Assembly (NCBI GenBank): GCA_046348545.1
Contig: JAXMEB010000004.1
Location: 310,001-374,000, forward strand
Source: JAXMEB01 sp046348545
GTDB lineage: Bacteria; Pseudomonadota; Gammaproteobacteria; Berkiellales; Berkiellaceae
Direction: 5' to 3'
DNA length: 64,000 nt
Each line of letters starts with the position of its first letter. The first letter of the stretch is position 1. Shown in pieces: positions 26,088 through 32,076 of the stretch. Made by a program: the position numbers and the translations under genes. Below the pieces are notes generated by a model that worked only from the letters and a program-made list of their open reading frames with translations, ran no database searches and was not told the DNA's origin.

Positions 26088-26504
26088 ATGTTGGATTCAG
26101 AAAAATTAAACGAAACTGTTGCAGATAAAACGATTGTTGTTCCTGAGGCCGTTGAAGTGAAAAGTGAAGCAGAAGCACACGAAAGCGGCGGATTATTCGA
26201 TAAACTAGGTGGGTTGCTTGGAAAGGGGAAAGATCTTGTTGAAGGCATTTTAGATACCAATGATGATGGTAAGGTAGATGGCGGTGAGTTTAAGGCTGTT
26301 GCTGATAAGATTGGTGGATTGGTCACGCCTGCATTGGATTTGATTAAAGGTGGCAAAGAGCAAGGCGATAAAGCAGAAGATAAGAAAGATAAAAAAGACA
26401 AGAAAAAGAAAGATGTCGATAATGATCACAAATCAGGAAAAGGCGATAAGAAAGATAAGAAAGATAAGAAAGATAAGAAAGACAAAAAGAAAGCTCACCC
26501 GTGA
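26088..26504 (+). CDS. EF-hand protein with Lys/Asp-repeat tail
   Basis: 138 aa orphan. One canonical EF-hand loop occupies residues 56-67 (DTNDDGKVDGGE; ligands D1, N3, D5, D9, E12, with G6 and V8), with helices on both sides, so calcium binding is likely. Amphipathic Gly-rich helices precede and follow it. The last ~45 residues are a low-complexity KKDKKDKK tail encoded by tandem GATAAGAAA repeats (26448-26490), prone to slippage. No signal peptide. RBS AAAGGA precedes ATG 26088. It starts the small-gene cassette 26-31.8 kb. Function unknown. Confidence 0.8.
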   Translation: MLDSEKLNETVADKTIVVPEAVEVKSEAEAHESGGLFDKLGGLLGKGKDLVEGILDTNDDGKVDGGEFKAVADKIGGLVTPALDLIKGGKEQGDKAEDKKDKKDKKKKDVDNDHKSGKGDKKDKKDKKDKKDKKKAHP

Positions 26505-26522
26505 GATTAACGTGTAATCGTG

Positions 26523-26718
26523 TATACTCTTCACAGCTGAATTTTCGGGGTTGCTTGTGGGTCCGTAGCTCGTAAGAGCGTAGGCGGATTGCCTTCGCGA
26601 TTCTCACCACAGTCATGTACTTTGTGTACACTCCTGCGTCTCGAACGCTCGGTGCCCATGCCTGCTGAAGCTTGTAGAGCGTAGGTAGGTACCCGAAAAA
26701 TCATCTGTTGTGGCTATA
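26523..26718 (-). repeat. TATACCC dispersed element, long copy
   Basis: 196-bp reverse-oriented variant with two extra pieces ('gtccgtagctcgtaagagcg' and 'cctgctgaagcttgtagagc') inserted in the usual body. Ends are TATACTC and GGCTATA, slightly degraded. It lies directly upstream of the peptide gene at 26750. Confidence 0.8.
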
Positions 26719-26749
26719 AGTTCTCATCTATTTGGAGGTTAAGAATTAA

Positions 26750-26938
26750 ATGAAATTAATTGCAGAAAACGAACTTAGACATATTGCGGGTGGTGCTGAA
26801 ACATGGCCTTTTGGAGAGCAATCATTAATAGATACCATCGTTATTCTCGGTTCTTTTGGTGTAGGGGCTCTGGTGGGGGCGTTATCTACGGTCTTGATTT
26901 ATAGTGTTTCAAAGCAAGGTAGTGTCGGTATTGTTTAG
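26750..26938 (+). CDS. Double-glycine-leader peptide (bacteriocin-like), A
   Basis: 62 aa. The start MKLIAENELRHIAGG fits the class II bacteriocin / GG-leader consensus: E at -8, L at -7, I at -4, GG at -2/-1. The ~47-residue remainder is one hydrophobic Gly-rich helix (ILGSFGVGALVGAL, with GxxxG spacing) and a short polar end. GGAGG lies 11 bp before ATG 26750. A paralog is at 31088, and the ~50 bp upstream (from the TATACCC element end to the ATG) are conserved between them. No PCAT-type exporter or immunity gene is seen in the window. It could instead be a small membrane protein with no leader function. Confidence 0.65.
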   Translation: MKLIAENELRHIAGGAETWPFGEQSLIDTIVILGSFGVGALVGALSTVLIYSVSKQGSVGIV

Positions 26939-26958
26939 GTCACTAAAGTGTAATCATG

Positions 26959-27062
26959 TATACTCTTCACAGCTGAATTTTCGGGGTTGCTTGTCGGTCC
27001 GTAGCTCGTAAGAGCGTAGGCGGATTGCCTTCGCGATTCTCACCACAGTCATGTACTTTGTG
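26959..27062 (-). repeat. TATACCC element X, left part (cut by IS4 copy L)
   Basis: Reverse-oriented element end running to CTTTGTG, where IS4 copy L begins. Its missing half is found inverted at 29674-29739, not on the other side of this IS. Confidence 0.75.
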
Positions 27063-28293
27063 TCTCTGTACAGGACAAAACTATTTAGTTGGAAGGTCTG
27101 CTTTGCTAGTAACTCGCTGAAATAAAAACAAAAAGTGTATAATCTCGATTGTCAAAAAAGAGGTGTACCTGATGTTTTCATTCAACGAGTTAAAATGCAT
27201 TTTAAAGCCATATTTTAAAATCGACAATAGGCGTCTTGATTGTCTCGCTCAGATTCTCGTTGCGCTTATTACTGTGCGTACAGTTAATTTAGTGGAAATA
27301 GCGCAAGCAATGCTTACTGGGGGATTATTTGAAGCTCGCTACAAGCGTCTGCGGCGATTTTTTAAGGAGTTCAACGGCTTTTCATTTCCAATATTCTCAA
27401 AGTTCATTGCACAATTTTTTCTACCATCTAATATTAAATGGCAATTAGTCATGGATAGAACAAACTGGAAATGGGGCAAAGCTAATATTAATATATTAAT
27501 GGTATCGGCGGTGTGCGGCACTGTTGCGATCCCATTAATATGGAAATTTCTTCCTAAAAAAGGTGCTTCGAACACGGATGAATGGATAGAAATTGTTGAA
27601 AAATTTATTGGAATTTTTGGACTCAATGTTATTCAAGAATTACTTGGTGATAGGGAATTCGTAAGTGCCAAATGGTTCCAATGGCTACAGGAAAAGCAGC
27701 TCCCTTTTACAATTCGGCTCAAGAAAAGCATCAGCGTAACCAGCGCCAAAGAGAATAAGACTCATACTCGCACATTGTTCATTAATTTGAGACAAGGTCA
27801 AGTTCGTTATATAAAAATGCAAAAAACACTATTTGGGATTTCGTTATGGCTAGCTGCCACGCGCGCAGAAGATGGTGAATGGGTAATTGTTGCAACCAAT
27901 CACCAGCCTGAATTCGCTTTAGCGAGGTATAAATTGCGATGGAACATCGAGACACTTTTTGGATTTTTAAAATCGAAGGGATTTTGTTTTGAAGATACCC
28001 ATATTACGCTTCCAGAACGATTACATAATTTATTATCAGTGTTGGTGATAGCATTTTGTTTAGCATATAAAGCAGGTCAAATTGTAGCAAAAGAAATACC
28101 TATTAAAAGAAAGAAGCATGGCCGATTGGAAAAAAGTATACTTCGGGTTGGGTTAGATTTATTAAGAGAGATATTTTTTAAAATGGCACGTTCAGTTAAT
28201 AATTTTGTTGATGAGATAGCCCCCATTTTTCTCAAAAATGGGGTGGTCAATTTGATTTTTTCAAGGAGTTAAATGTTTTGTCCTGTACAGAGA
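27063..28293 (+). mobile_element. IS4-family element, copy L
   Basis: 1231 bp with terminal inverted repeats TCTCTGTACAGGACAAAA, one transposase gene, and flanks CTTTGTG (left) and CACAAAG (right). It appears identical to the inverted copy at 29740-30970. It is inserted in a TATACCC element. Confidence 0.93.
27172..28272 (+). CDS. IS4-family transposase, copy L
   Basis: 366 aa. Transposase of the IS4 DDE group: VMDRTNWKWG near residue 93 (D), LLGDREFVSAKW near 160 (D), and LRWNIETLFGFLKSKGF near 260 (E in the YREK-like region). ATG 27172 has AGAGG nine bases upstream; a GTG three codons earlier is also open. The protein is identical to copy R. It is intact. Confidence 0.95.
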   Translation: MFSFNELKCILKPYFKIDNRRLDCLAQILVALITVRTVNLVEIAQAMLTGGLFEARYKRLRRFFKEFNGFSFPIFSKFIAQFFLPSNIKWQLVMDRTNWKWGKANINILMVSAVCGTVAIPLIWKFLPKKGASNTDEWIEIVEKFIGIFGLNVIQELLGDREFVSAKWFQWLQEKQLPFTIRLKKSISVTSAKENKTHTRTLFINLRQGQVRYIKMQKTLFGISLWLAATRAEDGEWVIVATNHQPEFALARYKLRWNIETLFGFLKSKGFCFEDTHITLPERLHNLLSVLVIAFCLAYKAGQIVAKEIPIKRKKHGRLEKSILRVGLDLLREIFFKMARSVNNFVDEIAPIFLKNGVVNLIFSRS

Positions 28294-28363
28294 CACAAAG
28301 TACATGACTGCGATGAGGATCGCGAAGGCAACAACCCCGAAAATTCAGCTGTGAAGGGTATAT
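28294..28363 (+). repeat. TATACCC element Y, inverted part
   Basis: Element end running from CACAAAG to GGGTATA. Its reverse complement joins at CTTTGTG to 30971-31056 to give a complete element with a perfect 7-bp target duplication. Confidence 0.75.
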
Positions 28364-28489
28364 ATACTCTGAAATGTGTAGATACAAGCACCGCTCATAC
28401 TCCATTTTAGCCGAATCATCTGAATTCACTGGTTGAAAGAAGATACTTTTATTAAGCTGGGTTAATTGAAGAAAGAGGGGGTATTTATT

Positions 28490-29332
28490 GTGTTTAATTT
28501 AATTAAAAACTTGTTCAATTATTTCAGAAGTCCAGCTCAAAACAACCCTAATGCAGCAGGCCCAAATCCGCATGCCCCGATTGTCGGAGGTCCTGTGCCG
28601 GCTGTTGTGCCCCATGTACAACCTAATCCTGCATTTCAAGCAGATCCACGTCGAAAAGCTGAAGAAGAGGCCATGAAAGGTTTATTTAGTCAATTTGGAA
28701 ATTTTTTCAATAGAATTAAAAATCCTAAGCCTCAGAATCGAGATGATAAGGCTCAGTTTCCTGGGATATTACAAGCGTTCTTTAATTTCTTTAGCTTTGC
28801 GGGAGCTGAAAGCTATCGACGTTGGAAAAATCCAGAAGCTGATCCAGCAAAAGAAGCTGAAATGCAAAAACTATGGGATATTCAAAAAGGACCTATGCAA
28901 ATTAATTTCGCTTTAGATTTGATTAAGGGTGTTTTAGGTATTTTTGGTGGCAAACTCATGGCTAAAATTAACCCTTTCTTTGATGCGATAAGCGGTATGT
29001 TAAGTGATCGTTCAGAGATGGCCTTTGAACAAGAGGTGGCCGAAGGACGTATGGATGCTGATTTACTCAAAAAGCACAAAGCCTCTCAGAAGCTAGGTCG
29101 TGAACAGTCTGCTCAAATAGCGAAAACTGGATTTTCAGAACTCAAAAATATTATGCGAGAAAATAGTTCACGTCGGCCCCAATCAGTTGTAGGAAATCGT
29201 CGGAATCAAATGTTGACAGGATTCAAAAAAACAACACCACAGCAGTTTGTTGCAGCCAATGCTGAGGACATTGTTGCTAAAAATAAGCAAGTGCGTGAAA
29301 AAATCAAGGCACACAAACGAGCGCGTCCTTAA
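28490..29332 (+). CDS. Orphan Pro-rich protein (280 aa)
   Basis: No family recognised. The start is amphipathic (FNLIKNLFNYF), then Pro/Asn/Ala-rich up to residue ~55. Repeated Phe-rich amphipathic helices follow (LFSQFGNFFNRIK, ILQAFFNFFSFAG), then a Gly-rich hydrophobic stretch FALDLIKGVLGIFGGKL near 145. The C-terminal third is very basic. GTG 28490 is chosen because AGAGGGGG lies 9 bp upstream; a TTG at 28466 has no site. It may associate with membranes. It is followed 20 bp later by a second orphan gene, probably one operon. Both lie on the 1.45-kb segment bounded by inverted IS4 copies. Confidence 0.65.
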   Translation: MFNLIKNLFNYFRSPAQNNPNAAGPNPHAPIVGGPVPAVVPHVQPNPAFQADPRRKAEEEAMKGLFSQFGNFFNRIKNPKPQNRDDKAQFPGILQAFFNFFSFAGAESYRRWKNPEADPAKEAEMQKLWDIQKGPMQINFALDLIKGVLGIFGGKLMAKINPFFDAISGMLSDRSEMAFEQEVAEGRMDADLLKKHKASQKLGREQSAQIAKTGFSELKNIMRENSSRRPQSVVGNRRNQMLTGFKKTTPQQFVAANAEDIVAKNKQVREKIKAHKRARP

Positions 29333-29352
29333 TTCGCTAATTGGAGCCACCT

Positions 29353-29673
29353 ATGTCAATATTAAAAATTTTTAAAATGGTTAAAGATATGGTGTGGCTC
29401 GCATGCCTTCCCACTGAAGATAAAAAATATCGTTCATCGGAACGAGCGAACTTGCACCGAAATTCAACTCAAGCTAAAAAGAACAATGTGCCGATGGATG
29501 CGAGTTTGCTGGAAGATGGATTTTTAATGCCCAAACAAAGAATGGATAAGCCAGCCTTTGCCGTGGATACGGTTTCGATTATTGAGACTAATGAGAGAGT
29601 GGCTGGCAATGATAGACGCGTTCGATATGCGCAATTTCATGATCCAAGACATTTACCTTTTAAAGTTAAATGA
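29353..29673 (+). CDS. Orphan small protein (106 aa)
   Basis: No family recognised. The N-terminal helix SILKIFKMVKDMVWLACLP is amphipathic to hydrophobic; the rest is polar and basic (KKYRSSERANLHRNSTQAKK), ending in DPRHLPFKVK. ATG 29353 has TTGGAG six bases upstream; the frame is also open from a TTG at 29341. The stop codon is immediately followed by a TATACCC element. It is downstream of the 280-aa gene, same strand. Confidence 0.6.
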   Translation: MSILKIFKMVKDMVWLACLPTEDKKYRSSERANLHRNSTQAKKNNVPMDASLLEDGFLMPKQRMDKPAFAVDTVSIIETNERVAGNDRRVRYAQFHDPRHLPFKVK

Positions 29674-29739
29674 TATACCCACAACAGTTGATTTTTCGGG
29701 TAGGCGCCGAGCGTTCGAGTCGCAGGAGTGTACATAAAG
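29674..29739 (+). repeat. TATACCC element X, displaced part
   Basis: Runs from TATACCC to CATAAAG, where IS4 copy R begins. Its reverse complement completes the element cut at 27062, with CTTTGTG/CTTTATG as the 7-bp duplication (one mismatch). Confidence 0.75.
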
Positions 29740-30970
29740 TCTCTGTACAGGACAAAACATTTAACTCCTTGAAAAAATCAAATTGACCACCCCATTTTTG
29801 AGAAAAATGGGGGCTATCTCATCAACAAAATTATTAACTGAACGTGCCATTTTAAAAAATATCTCTCTTAATAAATCTAACCCAACCCGAAGTATACTTT
29901 TTTCCAATCGGCCATGCTTCTTTCTTTTAATAGGTATTTCTTTTGCTACAATTTGACCTGCTTTATATGCTAAACAAAATGCTATCACCAACACTGATAA
30001 TAAATTATGTAATCGTTCTGGAAGCGTAATATGGGTATCTTCAAAACAAAATCCCTTCGATTTTAAAAATCCAAAAAGTGTCTCGATGTTCCATCGCAAT
30101 TTATACCTCGCTAAAGCGAATTCAGGCTGGTGATTGGTTGCAACAATTACCCATTCACCATCTTCTGCGCGCGTGGCAGCTAGCCATAACGAAATCCCAA
30201 ATAGTGTTTTTTGCATTTTTATATAACGAACTTGACCTTGTCTCAAATTAATGAACAATGTGCGAGTATGAGTCTTATTCTCTTTGGCGCTGGTTACGCT
30301 GATGCTTTTCTTGAGCCGAATTGTAAAAGGGAGCTGCTTTTCCTGTAGCCATTGGAACCATTTGGCACTTACGAATTCCCTATCACCAAGTAATTCTTGA
30401 ATAACATTGAGTCCAAAAATTCCAATAAATTTTTCAACAATTTCTATCCATTCATCCGTGTTCGAAGCACCTTTTTTAGGAAGAAATTTCCATATTAATG
30501 GGATCGCAACAGTGCCGCACACCGCCGATACCATTAATATATTAATATTAGCTTTGCCCCATTTCCAGTTTGTTCTATCCATGACTAATTGCCATTTAAT
30601 ATTAGATGGTAGAAAAAATTGTGCAATGAACTTTGAGAATATTGGAAATGAAAAGCCGTTGAACTCCTTAAAAAATCGCCGCAGACGCTTGTAGCGAGCT
30701 TCAAATAATCCCCCAGTAAGCATTGCTTGCGCTATTTCCACTAAATTAACTGTACGCACAGTAATAAGCGCAACGAGAATCTGAGCGAGACAATCAAGAC
30801 GCCTATTGTCGATTTTAAAATATGGCTTTAAAATGCATTTTAACTCGTTGAATGAAAACATCAGGTACACCTCTTTTTTGACAATCGAGATTATACACTT
30901 TTTGTTTTTATTTCAGCGAGTTACTAGCAAAGCAGACCTTCCAACTAAATAGTTTTGTCCTGTACAGAGA
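29740..30970 (-). mobile_element. IS4-family element, copy R (inverted)
   Basis: 1231-bp inverted copy of the element at 27063-28293, same TIRs. Flanks are CATAAAG (left) and CTTTGTG (right). Together with copy L it bounds the 28294-29739 segment. Confidence 0.93.
29761..30861 (-). CDS. IS4-family transposase, copy R
   Basis: 366 aa, identical in protein sequence to the 27172-28272 product, with the same DDE residues and start region. Identity of the two copies means either recent transposition or gene conversion by the recombination that inverted the segment between them. Confidence 0.95.
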   Translation of the reverse strand: MFSFNELKCILKPYFKIDNRRLDCLAQILVALITVRTVNLVEIAQAMLTGGLFEARYKRLRRFFKEFNGFSFPIFSKFIAQFFLPSNIKWQLVMDRTNWKWGKANINILMVSAVCGTVAIPLIWKFLPKKGASNTDEWIEIVEKFIGIFGLNVIQELLGDREFVSAKWFQWLQEKQLPFTIRLKKSISVTSAKENKTHTRTLFINLRQGQVRYIKMQKTLFGISLWLAATRAEDGEWVIVATNHQPEFALARYKLRWNIETLFGFLKSKGFCFEDTHITLPERLHNLLSVLVIAFCLAYKAGQIVAKEIPIKRKKHGRLEKSILRVGLDLLREIFFKMARSVNNFVDEIAPIFLKNGVVNLIFSRS

Positions 30971-31056
30971 CTTTGTGTACACTCCTGCGTTTCGAACGCT
31001 TGGTGCCCATGCCTGCTGAAGCACAGGTACGCGAAAAATCATCTGTTGTAGGTATA
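30971..31056 (-). repeat. TATACCC element Y, right part
   Basis: Continues from CTTTGTG (after IS4 copy R) to GGTATA, including the 'gcccatgcctgctgaagc' insert of the long subtype. It lies directly upstream of peptide gene B. Confidence 0.75.
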
Positions 31057-31087
31057 AGTTCTCATATAGTTGGAGGTTAAGCATTAA

Positions 31088-31273
31088 ATGAAACTAATTC
31101 CAGAAAGTGATCTTAGATATATTGTCGGCGTCGGGGACCCTGATCAATTGCCTTTTGCACTCGAGTGGTTTAAAGATAGCGTGCTTGTATTGGGTTCTTT
31201 TGGCTTGGGAGCTCTAGTGGGGGCGATATCTGCTTTGAGACTTTCAAAGCAAGCTACTGTTAGTATTGTTTAG
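31088..31273 (+). CDS. Double-glycine-leader-like peptide, B
   Basis: 61 aa paralog of the 26750 product. The leader part MKLIPESDLRYIVGV keeps L at -7 and I at -4 but has GV where A has GG, so processing is less certain. The core shares LGSFG[V/L]GALVGA[L/I]S and the end SKQ..V.IV. The same GGAGG site and conserved 50-bp upstream sequence are present. The two genes flank the IS4 pair and probably arose by duplication of an element-plus-gene unit. They could act as a two-peptide pair or be redundant. Confidence 0.6.
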   Translation: MKLIPESDLRYIVGVGDPDQLPFALEWFKDSVLVLGSFGLGALVGAISALRLSKQATVSIV

Positions 31274-31289
31274 GTCACTTAATTATGCC

Positions 31290-31451
31290 CTAGGCATTCT
31301 TCAAATACTGACTTTCCAGACCCCTCATGGCCCTTTTGAATAACACAGACGGAAGGGCCTGGCTTGGGTCTGAAAGAGTGTATATGTCTCCTATTTGATT
31401 TGTTCCTCCCAAGTTTATTTTCCATCTGAAAGCCTTGATTTCGCATAACAT
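31290..31451 (-). CDS. Possible small protein (53 aa)
   Basis: Minus-strand frame starting ATG 31451 (MLCEIKAFRWKINLGG) and ending AMRGLESQYLKNA. The frame is open ~20 codons further upstream without an ATG (YQLAKQLNVYERFIF), so this may be the 3' remnant of a longer gene. No family recognised. It overlaps the inverted repeat at 31317-31372. Confidence 0.25.
   Translation of the reverse strand: MLCEIKAFRWKINLGGTNQIGDIYTLSDPSQALPSVLFKRAMRGLESQYLKNA
31317..31372. other. Long inverted repeat (structured RNA or terminator candidate)
   Basis: CAGACCC pairs with GGGTCTG, and inside it GGCCCTT pairs with AAGGGCC around a ~17-nt loop. It sits between peptide gene B and the 81-aa gene. Neither strand shows a clear T-run next to it. 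Confidence 0.45.
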
Positions 31452-31550
31452 ACCATTCGTCTTAAAAATGAACCGTTCATAGACATTAAGTTGTTTCGCT
31501 AACTGATAGTTTGTATTCTACAAATAGATTCACAATAAGCGGGGAAATAT

Positions 31551-31796
31551 ATGATCGGAGAACTCAGAAAAAAATTTGAAGCACCAGTCAATCAACCTGA
31601 TGATATTGAAGCACTGATTAGCGATTTTAAATTTGTCGGGAACGGTGCACAATTTGAGACTTCAAAATTCAAGATTGACTCGGCAATTGCTGAACAAGAA
31701 GATTTTGTTTTAGTGCCAGAGTCTAGTGAAGACGATCAGTCAGACATTGAGACTCCGGGAATGTTTTCCAAGCTAGCCAATCTAAAATTTTGGTAA
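31551..31796 (+). CDS. Orphan small acidic protein (81 aa)
   Basis: No family recognised. It starts MIGELRKKFEAPVNQ, is polar throughout, has an acidic SSEDDQSDIET stretch near residue 62, and ends in a hydrophobic aromatic FSKLANLKFW. The GGGGA site is 7 bp before ATG 31551. The 277 bp upstream hold no other + strand gene, so it probably has its own promoter. It is the last of the small-gene cassette before valS. Confidence 0.55.
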   Translation: MIGELRKKFEAPVNQPDDIEALISDFKFVGNGAQFETSKFKIDSAIAEQEDFVLVPESSEDDQSDIETPGMFSKLANLKFW

Positions 31797-31812
31797 ATCG
31801 CGAAGGGGCATT

Positions 31813-32068
31813 TATACCCTTCGCGACTAAATTTTAGGTTTTTGCTTGTCCGTCCGTAGCTCGCAAGAGCTTAGGCGGATTGGCTGCGCTCATCTCGCAA
31901 CAGACGCTACACACTTCGTGTGATGACCGCTGTACGGGATGAGGATATATCCCAAAAAACCCCGAACTGGGGTTTCATACACTCCTGTGTCTCGAACGCT
32001 CGCGCCCATGCCTGCTGAAGCTTGTAGAGCGCAGGTAGGTCCCCAAGAAATCATCTGTTGTGGGTATA
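31813..32068 (-). repeat. TATACCC element, chimeric long copy
   Basis: 256 bp. The two element ends surround a piece of the 500-bp repeat block ('gctacacacttcgtgtgatg' and the 'aaaaaaccccgaactggggt' hairpin). It starts 17 bp after the 81-aa gene and ends 8 bp from the valS stop codon. Confidence 0.75.
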
Positions 32069-32076
32069 GCTTTTTT

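Noticed and set aside
26448..26493. Tandem 9-bp repeats that could suggest a CRISPR or VNTR locus
   Set aside because: Units are in frame within a coding gene, have no spacers, and encode the KKDKK tail.
31290..31440. Minus-strand frame containing GHEGSGKS, a Walker A-like string
   Set aside because: Only 48 codons, no following ATPase motifs, and it overlaps an inverted repeat that forces GGCC-rich codons; likely chance.
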